Shown piece by piece: positions 1 to 10,950 of a stretch of 64,000 nucleotides of DNA (within the stretch, counting starts at the first letter, position 1; each line of letters opens with the position of its first letter). This DNA is from Metaphire vulgaris. Lineage: Eukaryota; Annelida; Clitellata; Crassiclitellata; Megascolecidae. A model generated the notes under the pieces. The model did not search any database. It was not told the DNA's origin and saw nothing but the letters and a program-made list of their open reading frames with translations. The translations under genes were made by a program, and so were the position numbers. The stretch is from the NCBI GenBank assembly GCA_018105865.1, contig CM030845.1, positions 13,019,390 to 13,083,389 of the forward strand, read 5' to 3'.

Positions 1-192
1 CCTGGTGAGGAATTACAGGAAAAATCGAAGGCAAAAGGTCAAGAGGAAGAAAAAGAATGACGTTGGCCTATATCAGTAATTTACTGACTGATGGAAAAGA
101 ATGCATCTACAGAACTAGAACGTACACAATTAACGAAAAACAGAGTGAAGTAGAAGTCCATAGTCATCAACATATAAATACACGACACCTAA
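1..192 (+). mobile_element. 3' end of a non-LTR retrotransposon (LINE), cut by the window edge
   Basis: Read across frames, the first 190 bases resemble the extreme C-terminus of a LINE ORF2: a basic GR-rich stretch, then YISNLL, then a short IVIN..IHDT-stop tail immediately before an (AAG)n tract. Many animal LINEs end this way, with a basic cluster, a degenerate tail and a microsatellite. In-frame stops show that it is decayed. The 5' part lies outside the window. The assignment rests on recognition of the tail only. Confidence 0.45.
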
Positions 193-652
193 AGAAGAAG
201 AAGAAGAAGAAGAAGAAGAAGAAGAAGAAGAAGAAGAAGAAGAAGAAGAAGAAGAAGAAGAAGAAGAAGAAGAAGAAGAAGAAGAAGAAGAAGAAGAAGA
301 AGAAGAAGAAGAAGAAGAAGAAGAAGAAGAAGAAGAAGAAGAAGAAGAAAGAAGAAGAAGAAGAAGAAGAAGAAGAAGAAAGAGAAGAAGAAGAAGAAGA
401 AGAAGAAGAAGAAGAAGAAGAAGAAGAAGAAGAAGAAGAAGAAGAAGAAGAAGAAGAAGAAGAAGAAGAAGAAGAAGAAGAAGAAGAAGAAGAAGAAGAA
501 GAAGAAGAAGAAGAAGAAGAAGAAGAAGAAGAAGAAGAAGAAGAAGAAGAAGAAGAAGAAGAAGAAGAAGAAGAAGAAGAAGAAGAAGAAGAAGAAGAAG
601 AAGAAGAAGAAGAAGAAGAAGAAGAAGAAGAAGAAGAAGAAGAAGAAGAAAC
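193..652. repeat. (GAA)n microsatellite, about 460 bp
   Basis: Almost pure AAG/GAA trinucleotide with two or three single-base interruptions (around 348 and 380). It directly follows the LINE-like tail and probably grew from that element's 3' simple-repeat tail. The long poly-Lys, poly-Glu, poly-Ser and poly-Phe open frames here are by-products. A pure GAA tract of this length can form triplex DNA. Confidence 0.97.
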
Positions 653-753
653 TGCGATTAACAACAGAGGTTTCGTAGTCCATCGCGTCGAAACAATCTC
701 AGCTGCGATTTCAAAATAGTGAAACTGTTCACGTCAGCACACCGATACATTCA

Positions 754-762
754 CCGTCATCG

Positions 763-798
<36 letters not shown>

Positions 799-890
799 AC
801 ATCATCATTGTCATCTACGCCGTCGTCATCGTCATCTCTCATAATCGACGTTATCGTCATCATCGTCGTCGTCGTCGTCATCGTCTTCAT

Positions 891-948
<58 letters not shown>

Positions 949-968
949 ATCATCATCGTCGTCATCGA
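754..968. repeat. (CAT/CGT)n imperfect trinucleotide repeat
   Basis: TCATCA and GTCGTCATC units alternate over about 210 bp. The open frames through it (poly-Asp, poly-Val/Ile) have no non-repetitive coding sequence. Confidence 0.95.
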
Positions 969-1017
969 CGATTCGACGTCATGCACACACATGCACACAA
1001 TAAAAAAAATTTAAATG

Positions 1018-1018
1018 T

Positions 1019-1061
<43 letters not shown>

Positions 1062-1175
1062 CTGTCTGTACAGTACACCCATCCAAACTCAACTGTCCCA
1101 CGTCTTCCTCTTCCCTTCCCTTCCCTCTCCTTCTCTCTCTCCCTCTCCCTCTCCTCCCTTACCATCTCCCCTCCA
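1018..1175. repeat. (TA)n-(TG)n-CT-rich compound repeat
   Basis: TA dinucleotides (1020-1035) pass into TG (1036-1062). After a short unique piece there is a CT/CCT-rich pyrimidine tract to about 1175. Confidence 0.9.
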
Positions 1176-1343
1176 TCTCACTCTCCTTCTCCCGCTTGTT
1201 GGATATTCGTTCGGCACTTTCAACAAATCGCTCCTCTATTTTAATGGTCGGAGACGCCGAAGGCACCTTTAAATGTGGTAGGAGGTGTCGAAATTTATAT
1301 ATATATATTATATATATATATATTTATTTATTTATTTATATGA

Positions 1344-1630
1344 GGGGCGGGAAGTTAGAAGAGTGGTAGCAACGCTGGACGATGGAGCAGAAGATCGCGG
1401 GTTCAATTCCCGCAGGAGCCCTAAGGTCGTCTCAGCCTTACTCGCTAGAGGGCGATGGTAAACTGAGGAGCAGAGTTAATCTGCGAGGTAAAACGTGGGT
1501 CTGGGGAAAGTAATGGCAACCTATCCCAGATTAATGGATTATACCACCTACGTCGCTGATTGCTTAGGCCGGAGATAAGCGCCGGAACCCAACGCTCGGA
1601 CTCGAGTACGGGACCAACCTTTACATTTTA

Positions 1631-1631
<1 letters not shown>
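1344..1631 (+). mobile_element. tRNA-derived SINE, copy 1
   Basis: The head resembles a tRNA gene. It has an A-box-like segment around AGAGTGGTAGCAACGCTGGA and a B box GGTTCAATTCC at about 1400-1410 set in a G/C stem, ending GGAGCCC. About 220 bp of non-tRNA body follows, then a TA microsatellite tail. Related heads at 29200 (plus strand) and 46672 (minus strand) share GGGAAG..AGAGTGGTA and CAGGAGCCC. The acceptor stem does not pair well, so it is a SINE and not a working tRNA gene. Confidence 0.75.
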
Positions 1632-1666
<35 letters not shown>

Positions 1667-1700
1667 GTGTGTGTGTGCGTGTGTGTGTGTGTGTGTGTGT
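1632..1700. repeat. (TA)n-(TG)n tail of the SINE
   Basis: A pure TA run passes into TG directly after the SINE body. Confidence 0.9.
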
Positions 1701-1839
1701 AACCATCTTTCTGTAAGGGTCATCCATTTGTTACGTGGGCACTGAAGGGAGAGGGTAATTGCATTTAGGAAATGTTGCGTACTTATCATGCGTACCGGGA
1801 GGTAGGATAAGGGCCTCTACTGAATGTGTACGCATGCAG

Positions 1840-1840
<1 letters not shown>

Positions 1841-1901
<61 letters not shown>
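1841..1901. repeat. (TA)n microsatellite
   Basis: About 60 bp of pure TA. The surrounding 1700-2090 is otherwise unremarkable AT-rich DNA with no gene I can support. Confidence 0.95.
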
Positions 1902-1906
<5 letters not shown>

Positions 1907-2097
1907 GGAAAAAGTCGAAATCTACTGTTCAAAATAGGTCTGTACAGAAAATAAGGTTATCATTCGATTGAAATTGATCTGGACATGATGTCACTCATCA
2001 GGTAACATGTATGTCTACTTCAGTTCGTAGCTTATATTCAAATATCTAATTGGTTTCGTTGCAGCGTAGAGGCGGATAACGATCGATGAACGAACTA

Positions 2098-2103
2098 TTT
2101 ATT
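2098..2103 (-). promoter_or_regulatory. Candidate polyadenylation signal of the GPCR gene
   Basis: AATAAA on the minus strand, about 135 nt beyond the stop codon of the receptor's last exon. It is the first canonical hexamer I noticed downstream. Position and sequence fit, but no transcript supports it. Confidence 0.45.
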
Positions 2104-2235
2104 CATTTCGTAATTAGTCTCTTATCTTCGCCATCACGATAAACAAATACAGTACTATTTCGTTTACGACGAAGCTAAGTACGATAATGCAATTAGATAA
2201 GCGAGGGAGAGAGGGAGAGGTCAAGCAATGACCTT

Positions 2236-2983
2236 TCAAGGTCTCAGTCGATCGTTTACTGCGTTGCTATTGGCGACGAATCGATTCTGCAGACAGATAG
2301 TCTGGTGCCCCGTCACCGCCGTCGATTCGTATCCGTTGCAGTTTATGTAGCTCCTGCTGTGACTCGACAGTCGTCGACGGGTACAGCGACGGATTATGTC
2401 GGCGAAACCGAAGCGAAACTTACGACTGAAGAGACAGTAGATGATCGGATTGATGCAGCTGTTCGAGGACCCGAGCCACTGCGCCACCGGTACCAGGACG
2501 TTTATTATCAGGCGCGATTCGGTCGAGTCGCCTGCGCCGTCGAGAGGACTTCCGAAGTAGAGACGCAGGTTGACGGCGTAGAGGGGCAGCCAGAAGGAGG
2601 CGAACAGTATGACGACGACGATCATCATCTTCAGGACCTTCATCTTCGACTGATAGATGACGCGCGAGATGTTCGCGATTCCAGGAGCGTCTCGATTCCA
2701 GACGCGGTAGCAGATGAGGGCGTAGAAGACGGTGATCAGGAACAGAGGAACGGCGAAGCAGGACAGAAACAGTCCGAGAAAGAAGCATTTCTCCATGTCC
2801 TTCGAAGGCCAGACCTGAACGCAAACGTAGAGCGTCTGTCGCGGCGTCGACACGTCGACGTGTCGATAGTAGAAGATCCAGGGTGACGTGATGGACGCCG
2901 CGCAGATCCAGACGAAGGCGATCACGGCTCGAGCCATCTTCCGCGTCGTTCCCGACTGCATGACGTGACAGATCGCCAAGTAT
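2236..2983 (-). CDS. Peptide-binding class A GPCR, exon 3 (helix 3 end to C-terminus)
   Basis: This is the last coding exon of a three-exon receptor and encodes residues 127-374. The acceptor reads ...TTGTTCAG before 2983. The first base completes Arg126 of the DRY motif, giving DRYLAICH with exon 2. Visible landmarks are Trp151 (helix 4), Cys180 in loop 2 (YVCVQVWP), Pro205 (helix 5), SFWLP in helix 6 with Trp257 and Pro259, and NPIIY in helix 7 (304-308). A basic C-tail follows (RRCTRRR). Helix 6 has Ser where CWxP has Cys. The layout fits the rhodopsin-beta neuropeptide receptors (NPFF, orexin/allatotropin, CCK-like); the exact ligand cannot be told from the sequence. Such receptors sit in the plasma membrane and couple to G proteins. 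The plus-strand open frame here is an antisense shadow. Confidence 0.93.
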
Positions 2984-3149
2984 CTGAACAACGAACGAAT
3001 TCATGCAGTCACCGGTGGCGTTGCGTGGAGAGGGGTGGGCAGGGCGCTAAATTTGTTTGAGGGGGGGGGGAATTTTAAGCAGAAAAAGTGTATTAATACT
3101 ATTATTAATAATAAATTGACGACGAGGCCTTGGAAAACTAGTTAATTAA

Positions 3150-3221
3150 CCCCTTAACTGGGGATCCCGGATATATCCGTCCATTTTACATTGAGTTACA
3201 GTTAAATACACGGTTAAGGGG
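3150..3221. mobile_element. 72-bp piggyBac-like MITE, copy 1
   Basis: Flanked by TTAA (3146-3149) and TTAG (3222-3225, one change from TTAA). Termini are CCCCTTAACTGG and, reversed, CCCCTTAACCGT. It has the same length as, and is nearly identical to, 9577-9648. TTAA duplication and a C-rich terminus are the pattern of piggyBac derivatives. Confidence 0.75.
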
Positions 3222-4101
3222 TTAGAATGTGTTAAAACATGATCGGTAGGGGCGATGACCTTTTTTTGGGAGAGAATATGGAAAGTTGGAGGCGCAAATT
3301 TTGTCCCTGGGTGGTTCCAGCCCACGCTACGCTACTGGTAGTCAGGTTTTCAATTTGCAACAACAACAGCAACAGCAACAACATTATAGGACAAAAGAGA
3401 AGATGAAATCAGACAGAGAGAAGGACATTTCTCATTTGGAAAATTGTCTTCACAGCGACAGTAATCCTACTTTAATATTCGTTGCATATTAAGCTTCAAT
3501 AGGATTTTGCTGAAAACTGACAAATCCAAGCTTAAAAGTATAAAAAAATTATAGAAGTCATGCACAGGCAGAACAAAATTATAAAAAACAGACACGTCTG
3601 AACCAATAACAAATTCAGGCAGAGACTAAAGCACGAATCGCCGTTTTGAAAAAGAAAAGGTTGGAATATAAACCATGGTGCTGTTAACCAAAGTGGTATT
3701 TGAGTGTTAGACCAGCAGGTAGGTATGGGGAGTAGGGGAGATGAATGATTTCATCAATCCCCTACAAATACAACACTGCTTTTGGCATTTGAGCGACTGT
3801 TAAAACATGGAAAATTAGCGGCCATTAGACCAGCGTTAAAACGTTTTCCAAGAAATTTGCGGCCGGTGGGTGTCCCATAATTGCAGGGGTGTCAAGGGGT
3901 GTCAATGCACAGTGTTTCATCTAGACTCATTGGACCAAGGAGGGTATAGAATTGGGCGGGTTGGGGGTGGCGGGTTGGAGGTTCGATGCTTGGCCCCCGA
4001 AAAATGGAAAATACAAAAGAGTAAAGTAGCAGACTACTGAATGTTACCGTGACAACATCAGACTTAGAATTGCTATGAAAAACCAAGCAGGTATGCCATA
4101 G

Positions 4102-4105
<4 letters not shown>

Positions 4106-4155
<50 letters not shown>
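4106..4155. repeat. (TA)n microsatellite
   Basis: About 50 bp of pure TA within intron 2 of the receptor gene. Confidence 0.95.
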
Positions 4156-4160
<5 letters not shown>

Positions 4161-4848
4161 GAAAGACAGTGCACTGTCCTGCCCTGGCCCGCCGGATCAT
4201 TGAAATTCTAAAACTTCCAAAGATAATCACGACAATGAACGGTGAATACCAAAACTACCCCATGCTGTAGGATGACGTTGACCATGATTATACGAGTCAA
4301 TCCGAAATGGATTACATTCTCGAGTTTCAAGTGAATAGTTTTAACATCTGTCTGTTTTGGTGATAGCCAACACCACCCATGGAAAGGGGGTTAGGGGCAG
4401 GGGGCGTCTTTCACAAACCCGGGGGTGTAACGTCCTCTCTGCTGGGGTGTGGGAAATCCCTGCCAGCGTTACTGCTGCTGTGAGTTTTCTTGTACATCTA
4501 CTGATTTCTACTCCGTAGAAATTTAACATTTTCACGTTTCTAAAAGCGTAATCTACTTTTGCGTTTCCAAAATGTTTAGCGCAAGCAGCTTTGACATTTG
4601 TGTTTTTCTCTCGGACCAAGGATCTCCCCCCAATTAGTCGAATCGACGCAACAATTAGAGAACGAAGTGACCGTATTAGACAGGGCGCCGGTCGCTGGTA
4701 GTTCCCTGTAGAAGACCTTTGGTCTTCGTCAACCCAACGAGGTCCGGAAATAGCATTTCGAAGCACGTTCAGCGACATGTCACGAATCATGCAGAGCGGA
4801 AAAGAAGTTAGGGAGAATAGGCTCTCAAACACCGATCACTCAGTTTAC

Positions 4849-4948
4849 CTGTCAAACGCGATGACGGCCATGGTATTGACAGAGGCGTTGACAGAAATTC
4901 CCTGCAGGTACGGTGCCAATTTACACATCACAGCCCCAGACCGCCAGC
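4849..4948 (-). CDS. Peptide-binding class A GPCR, exon 2 (helix 3)
   Basis: A 100-nt internal exon, too short for simple ORF listing. On the minus strand it is preceded by TTTTGTAG and followed by GTAAAC. With the last base of exon 1 it reads GWRSGAVMCKLAPYLQGISV and continues to ...MAVIAFD, then AG of the DRY arginine. It carries the conserved Cys101 that pairs with loop 2, and all of helix 3. The phases (1 at the 5' side, 2 at the 3' side) match both neighbours exactly, which is strong evidence that the exon is real. Introns at Gly-Trp before helix 3 and inside DRY are, from memory, also found in NPFF/CCK-type receptor genes. Confidence 0.93.
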
Positions 4949-5366
4949 CTACAAAATTAATATCATAAATATTAGTATCTGATAATGTTACGTGTTAAAA
5001 ATTGCATTGAGCGGCGTGAGTGTGACCATGAGCATGACCATTGTGACATTTCCGTCACTGCGATTGCCGTCTGCTGTCATGTAATACAGAATCAAGCATC
5101 ACGTATCGTCTGGTTCGGATTGCGGCGAATAAGAAGTGTAAAAATAAATTGACCAAACGAAGCTCCATAACTAATTTTCGCAAAACGTCACAGCGAAATG
5201 AAGAGAAGTGACAGGTAAACAACGACCAACAGGAATTTACCGGAAGAAGAAAGCAAACGAGAAACGATTAAATGACACGGAAGACAAGAGGCTTAAGGTG
5301 CTGACGTGGAGTGTGTATACCATATGGAGCGGACATACGGATATTAGGAAGACGTGCATTATATGC

Positions 5367-5370
<4 letters not shown>

Positions 5371-5415
<45 letters not shown>
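5371..5415. repeat. (TA)n microsatellite
   Basis: About 45 bp of TA. The flanking 4980-5748 has no recognisable gene. Confidence 0.95.
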
Positions 5416-5418
<3 letters not shown>

Positions 5419-5748
5419 GTACTATAGACTTTAAGAATTCGATTGTGGAAACGATAGGATAGATCAGAAAAGAACACATGTTGTCAATGAGAAAGCGCAA
5501 GATGCTATAGAAGAAACAGCAAAGATGAGGCAAATTGGCGTAATTCTAAGAGAAGAAATGAGACTGTAAACGAGAAGCTACTAAAGAGGACGAGTTAAAA
5601 AGACAAAAGTCAAAGAGAAGTCGTGTAGATGATCGCTTCAACTCATAGAACGCAACAGACTCAACGAAAGAGCATTGAATAGCGTCCAATGACGAAGCTG
5701 TCTCTGAGCTCTGCAGAAGAACTTGAAGGGACTTTTCGGTTATTTTAA

Positions 5749-7286
5749 TCCACAGGTTCCAAAACTACGGCCCGCGGGCCATTTGTGGCTCGCCAGCTCT
5801 CACAAAGAGGCCCGCGGTGGAACGCGCGGTCTCCACAATATTTGACATAATGTAATTTTTTATTAATTTAAAAAATGTATTGACGTTCAAATAAAACAAT
5901 AGTGACCAGTGGCGCCTCCACGTGGGGGATGAGTGGGGACTTCCGGACTTACTTTTTTGCTTGTGAAACCTATTTCTCGGTAAAAATCTAGTAAAACTAC
6001 GAGAAAAAGCCCTTGCAGATGACCTTTTTTGCTTGTCAACCTAATTTTCGCGGTAAAAGTGTAGTAAAATTAAAGATAAAATTCCCTTTTGTTAGCCTTT
6101 TTCGGTAAAATTTGTTGATTTTTCCTTCTTTTTTATCCCCCCCCCACCAACTACCTATGAATTCATTCATCCCCCGCCAAGAAATCTTGGAACCGTCACC
6201 AATAGTGACTAAACTAAAGTTGCAATAATTAATGTGCGCGATGTAAGTAGTCCAGAGTCTATGGAATCTAGATTCTGTTGTTTCTACGAAGTCGACTTTT
6301 GTTCTGGCATTCGGAGTGCCTGTCCCATCGGCTTTCGTTAACCTCTGCTTGTACAGTGTAGTTGCTGTGCTCGGATATAATTAGTTAGGCCTATCTAATT
6401 CGCGCGCTGTTAGCGAACGAAACTTGTTGAAATTCCCTGTTTCCATGCCTTGCTGAAATTCAGAGCGCACAAGACATCGTAATGTCATCCGTTACAAACT
6501 CACAGCTGTCTGCGGCTTTGTTTAAAATTCGATTTTTGAAATAAGAATTTATCGTTAAAGCGCCTAAGGACGAACGTGATTGTATAGCGTAAGAAGCAGG
6601 CGATGCGAAAACGCGAATACGTTATTGCGAGATTCAGCGCAGATAGATTGGACGGAGAAACCCTATGTTTGTGCCTTTTCGTTTAATCTGCGGATTTTTG
6701 CGAGGTTCTCTGACGAAAAACTATAATCTGGAATTCTCGATCAACACTATACATGACCACACATTCAGACACAAATGCTCAATATCCGGTCGGGTCGGAG
6801 TTTTAAAAAGGACTTCATAGCTAAGAAAAGAATCGTATTGCGTTTATTACTTTGCGCCCATACATAGATAAACTGGCATCTGAAAAATTCAATATAACTG
6901 ATTATGAAGAACAGTTAGGCCTACAATTGATCAGCAGAAGCATACCCTTGCCACAAAACATTAGTAATTATGCCCATTTGCCAATTTTATCATAAATCCC
7001 ATAAAAATAGTAGGCCTATTTGCAGAGATTTAATGAAACAAACTTTTGCAAAGAAGTCGATCACAGTAGCTCGTTTTTGTGTCTAATTCTGGCAATGCGG
7101 CTCCCAAGCATTAGAAAATTGTCATTTGAGGCTCGCACCTTCTATGGGTTTGGCCACCCCTGATCTATAGCCTAGTCTAAAATTCTCTAAAGTCTAAGCA
7201 TAAGAATTTTATAACGTTGTGGCCGCCTAGGTACCGAAGTACCGCGTAGGCACCCTCAACGTAAAAAAGCTTGGAGAACCACTGGC
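5749..7286. mobile_element. Non-autonomous hAT-like element, about 1.5 kb
   Basis: The left end CACAGGTTCCAAAACTACGG and the reversed right end CAGTGGTTCTCCAAGC are similar. Flanking 8-mers TTTTAATC and GCTTAATC match at 6 of 8. The internal 'ACTACGGCCCGCGGGCCA' is a common hAT subterminal phrase. No transposase frame is visible. A second possible terminus (GTTTGGCCACCCCTG, ending near 7157) suggests a composite. A younger MITE sits inside (5907-6201). Confidence 0.55.
5907..6201. mobile_element. MITE, CAGTGGCGCCTCC family, 8-bp TSD
   Basis: Perfect TSD ATAGTGAC at 5899-5906 and 6202-6209. Termini are CAGTGGCGCCTCCACG and, reversed, TGGTGACGGTTCCAAG. It contains GACCTTTTTTGCTTGTCA at 6021-6038 and a related CTTTTTTGCTTGTGAA at 5952. 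Relatives are at 19542 and 62618. Eight-base TSD and CAGTG ends suggest hAT. Confidence 0.85.
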
Positions 7287-7515
7287 TTAATCTAAAGAGA
7301 GCGGAGACTGACAGTGTGATTGTCAATGCACTAGTCAACTAGACATGTAAGACAAATGAGTGCAACTATTTGAGAGAGGGAGGAATAATTGAAGCAGCAA
7401 CTATTGGCAGAAGTCTCATCACTCAATTACAGGGAATTTTGACATCCACTGTTTGCACATCACTCGTGGCCAGCATCGACAATCTGACAGGTTCGTCAGA
7501 CGCGGTGCTTAGGCG

Positions 7516-7687
7516 CAGGGTGCGATTTGTGACCTGGAGCAGTGGGGGGGGGGATATGTCGAGCTTGGGGGGATGTAGTTGTTGGAAACTGTAGCAGTGG
7601 GGGATGTAGTGGTGGGGGATGTATCAGTAGGGGGATGCAGTTGGGCAGTGGGGGGAGATTCCCCTTTCCGCTACAAATCGCGCCCTG
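7516..7687. mobile_element. MITE, CAGGGTGCGATTTGTG family, copy 1
   Basis: Perfect 8-bp TSD CTTAGGCG (7508-7515 and 7688-7695). Inverted ends CAGGGTGCGATTTGTG and CAGGGCGCGATTTGT. The inside is G-rich (GGGGGATGTAGT repeats). A relative in opposite orientation is at 17179-17358. Confidence 0.88.
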
Positions 7688-7948
7688 CTTAGGCGCCGCC
7701 TTGCGTCGATTGCGCATTTCGACTCGAATTAGAACACAATGCGATTACTCGGGACTCACCAAGTGATCGGCTTAGTGCAAGTTGACGTAACTACATCTTT
7801 GTAGATAGAACTTGAAACGACGAATTTATTTTCTCCGGTCGGATAAGAAACTCAGAAACAGTTCACCGACCGGAATCACCTGCACCCAGCATGACTTCTG
7901 CATTGACCAACTAAGTACCGCATTGATATGGACACAGTGTATCCGCGT

Positions 7949-8259
7949 CAGTGGCGTAGCCAAGGGGGGTTGGGGGTTAAACCCTCCCCTTGGTTGGCCG
8001 ACCAAATTTGTTTAATGCGTATTACTATTCTGTGGATAGAGGGGACGCCAGAATCGGGTTTAAGGTAGCAAAAAAGAAAAAAGAAGCAAAATGAATATAG
8101 TTGTACAGGGGGCTGTCTGTCCGCGCACTCATATAACTATATTGTAACTGGCTTAACTAAGCAAAGTAATAGGTGACGACATTTTTTTGCTTGTCAGGAT
8201 TTTCAAAGTCAGGAATGGTTGGTCGTAACCCCCTTCGGAAGATCCTGGCTACGCCACTG
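7949..8259. mobile_element. MITE, CAGTGGCGTAGCCA family
   Basis: Ends are CAGTGGCGTAGCCAAGG and, reversed, CAGTGGCGTAGCCAGGAT. Flanks ATCCGCGT and, two bases beyond the right end, CTCCGCGT look like a decayed TSD. It contains the ACATTTTTTTGCTTGTCA motif near 8180. Confidence 0.7.
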
Positions 8260-8274
8260 TCCTCCGCGTCTTTC

Positions 8275-8525
8275 ATTGGCGTAGCCACGGGGGATGGGGG
8301 TCCCGGCCACCCTATTCGGGATTAGGACGGGTCGTGAGATTCGGCCAAAACCGGTGAATAGTTAGGGGTAGGATGTAGGGGTAGTATTAGATCGAAAAAA
8401 AACCACACCAGATGGCAGACTTTAAGGCATTTGAGATGACGACCTTTTTTGCTTGTCAAGACTTTTGGGCCAAAAACTGTTGTCGAAGTGCCCCCCCCCC
8501 TATTCTGGAATCCTGGCCACGCCAC
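8275..8525. mobile_element. MITE, TTGGCGTAGCCACG family
   Basis: Ends are ATTGGCGTAGCCACGGG and, reversed, CGTGGCGTGGCCAGGATT. The nearby flanks CGTCTTTC and TGTCTTTC match at 7 of 8. It contains GACGACCTTTTTTGCTTGTC at about 8439. It lies only about 15 bp from the previous MITE. Confidence 0.65.
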
Positions 8526-8667
8526 GGATGTCTTTCGCTTTAATCCATTTCTTTACACTCGAAATTTCGACGGACATACATGACATGTCGAACAGCGCCC
8601 CCACCCCTCCACCCCCCGTTGCTTCAACCGCCAAAGTCGTTCGTCACTTCTGCTGGCGGCGCATCGC

Positions 8668-8670
<3 letters not shown>

Positions 8671-8713
<43 letters not shown>
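8671..8713. repeat. (CT)n microsatellite
   Basis: Pure CT run of about 43 bp. Confidence 0.95.
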
Positions 8714-8715
<2 letters not shown>

Positions 8716-8826
8716 GAAGTCAATCGCCTCTCCGGTCATTTGAATTCTCTTGCTAATTGCAATTCTGTTTGTTCTTGCTTACTCGGAGACGGAAATGTCG
8801 TTTATTTGCGGAACATTTCACATCGA

Positions 8827-8828
<2 letters not shown>

Positions 8829-8867
<39 letters not shown>

Positions 8868-8975
8868 TCAGGGCACATCCAGCGACCATCGATCGTATAG
8901 CCTATATGCGGCGCATTTAGAACGCCCGCCGCCGCCGCCGCCGCCGCCGTCGCCGTCGCCGCCGTCGCCGCCGCA
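8829..8975. repeat. (GCG)n and (CCG)n tracts facing each other
   Basis: GCG repeats at 8829-8867 and CCG/CCGTCG repeats at 8928-8975 are separated by about 60 bp. They are complementary and could pair as a hairpin. The poly-Ala/poly-Pro open frame here is a by-product. Confidence 0.9.
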
Positions 8976-9326
8976 GTCGCATAATGCACCGGCAAATTGG
9001 ATTGCGTAGGTAATTGTGCGCTAATCAGAGAGACAAACCGGTTAATGGGCAACGCGTCGGAAGTGGAACTGACTGGTTAAGAGAGTCAGTCGGTCTAGCA
9101 GTTCAATCAATGGCCGCTGTCCGTCGTCGTCCACCACTTCAATCAAGTAATTCTCGATTGAAGTGGACGCAACGGAACTCTAACGGATCAAAGTGGCAAG
9201 CATCGCAGCGGAGGAAGTCAACCGCCATCTATAGCAATTACTAAGCAGCAGCCGCCGCGGCGGGCGATGTTAGAGACTGCTGCTGTTCTGTTTCAATCGG
9301 TTTATGCTCTCCTCACAGAATAGTCG

Positions 9327-9513
9327 CAGTGGCGGCTCCAGGATTTGGCAAGTGGGGGGCCGTTGGGGTGGCAACTTCTAATCATGGGGGCAACAATTTG
9401 TTGTTAGGTATGTAGTATTACGTATATGGTCCAAACAGAGGAGCACTCGGGGCCAGGCACTCAATAGGGGGGTTGGCACGGGCCCCCCGGACCGCCCTGT
9501 GGAGCCGCCACTG
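9327..9513. mobile_element. MITE, CAGTGGCGGCTCCAGG family, copy 1
   Basis: TSD AATAGTCG / GATAGTCG (7 of 8). Ends CAGTGGCGGCTCCAGG and, reversed, CAGTGGCGGCTCCACAGG. Relatives are at 24669-25529 and 44716-44896. Confidence 0.85.
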
Positions 9514-9576
9514 GATAGTCGTCGCCAGAATAAAACGTGTGCGATTCTTACGATCAAACAGTCCACATTGATTTAA

Positions 9577-9648
9577 CCCCTTAACTGGGAATCCCGGATA
9601 TATCCATCCATTTTACATTGAGTTACAGTTAAATACACGGTTAAGGGG
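9577..9648. mobile_element. 72-bp piggyBac-like MITE, copy 2
   Basis: Perfect TTAA on both sides (9573-9576 and 9649-9652). Same 72-bp length and nearly the same sequence as 3150-3221, so the family moved recently or is conserved. Confidence 0.85.
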
Positions 9649-9999
9649 TTAATTTCTGCTGTCGCATCGCGAGCCATTAGGCCTAATAGACGCGTGTTTT
9701 AGGGCAGTGTTTGTCTAATTTCTGGCGCTTTAGAGAGGCTACGTCTCTGAAGTCTTTGAAAACGGTCAGAGAATCCGAGGACCCGTTGCATCGGGGCTGT
9801 TAACGGAGAGGCACAACGCCATCAAAGTATGCGTCGTCGCTCCAAGCGGATCCATATCCTAATTGCATTCTAACTAAAGCTTCTATAGCGCCACGTTGAT
9901 AATGCGCTTGACGTCGGTCGAAGTAGAATTGAAATCTGATATCTTCCTGAAGCGTCAGATGGTCCAAGGGTGGCAAGGAGACAACACAAGTCCCCCACC

Positions 10000-10002
<3 letters not shown>

Positions 10003-10050
<48 letters not shown>
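10003..10050. repeat. (ATT)n microsatellite
   Basis: About 48 bp of pure ATT. Confidence 0.95.
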
Positions 10051-10165
10051 CCGTCCAACCTCAATCGCCATTAAAATTCTCGCAAGATCTCAAGTTTTTA
10101 ACTCTAAACTTTAAACGTTCCATTAATATAACAAATGAGACAGAAAGAGAGACACACATAGAGCC

Positions 10166-10166
<1 letters not shown>

Positions 10167-10210
<44 letters not shown>

Positions 10211-10366
10211 GAGACAGACAGACGGACAGACAGATAGATAGATAGACAGACAGAGAAAATCTGGAACGAAACAAATCGATTGCGTGGATGATCGTGCATT
10301 CTGGTCTTCTGGACATGACGCTGAACAACAACTACGCACCCTCGATTTATTTAAGATAGTGAACAG

Positions 10367-10410
<44 letters not shown>

Positions 10411-10462
10411 TACATACAGACAGACAGACAGACAGACAGACGGACGGACGGACGGAGAGACA
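10167..10462. repeat. Two (CAGA)n tetranucleotide arrays
   Basis: CAGA/GACA units at 10167-10255 and 10370-10462, with about 110 bp of unique DNA between. Minor CGGA and GATA variants occur. Confidence 0.93.
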
Positions 10463-10950
10463 GAGGGAGAGTGAGTGAGGAAGAGAGGGAGGGAGGAATG
10501 AAGGGAGGAAGAGGATGAAGATTGAAGAGTATAAATCACGAAGCTGAATCTCAACAAGGGAAACGAAAAATCATCGAAATTGTGGCGAAGATTCGCGCGT
10601 CTTAATGACCGAACGACATAAAGAAGAATTCCGAAATCGATAATTGCAATTCTTCTAGAAATGCATTATATTCCGAACGAACGCAGAGAGGGTTGTCTGT
10701 ATTCGCGTCGAAGAGCTAGTCTCTTCGTCTCTTCGTTTTGTAACAGACTGTGCAGTTGGTAATAACGCCTGCATGCGTCTGAAGACCTTATTCCGTCCCG
10801 GAAAAAGGCTTCTCCTTCGTACAAACGCCGTATTTTTCCCTCGAAGAGAAGCCGATAATGTGCAAGTTGCTGACATTATAGTGTTGAAAGAAATCTTACC
10901 AGATTCGTTGTCTCGTTAATTAAGATTTCAATATAGAGACGACGCGTAAC

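Larger units (their letters stand above)
2984..4848 (-). other. Intron 2 of the GPCR gene (1.87 kb)
   Basis: Minus-strand GTAAAC donor at 4848 and CAG acceptor at 2984. It contains a 72-bp TTAA-flanked MITE (3150-3221), a short CAA/CAG run (3359-3381) and a TA microsatellite (4106-4155). I see nothing else identifiable. Confidence 0.85.

Noticed and set aside
57..719. 220-codon frame rich in Lys and Glu, with Ser- and Phe-rich frames opposite
   Set aside because: The frame is the translation of a (GAA)n microsatellite, with LINE-tail sequence at its start.
1344..1420. Functional tRNA gene
   Set aside because: A and B boxes are present, but the acceptor stem pairs poorly, a long body follows, and relatives lie at two other sites, so it is a SINE.
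2305..2886. 193-codon plus-strand frame and an overlapping 194-codon minus-strand frame
   Set aside because: Shadow frames of GPCR exon 3. The receptor frame carries all the class A motifs.
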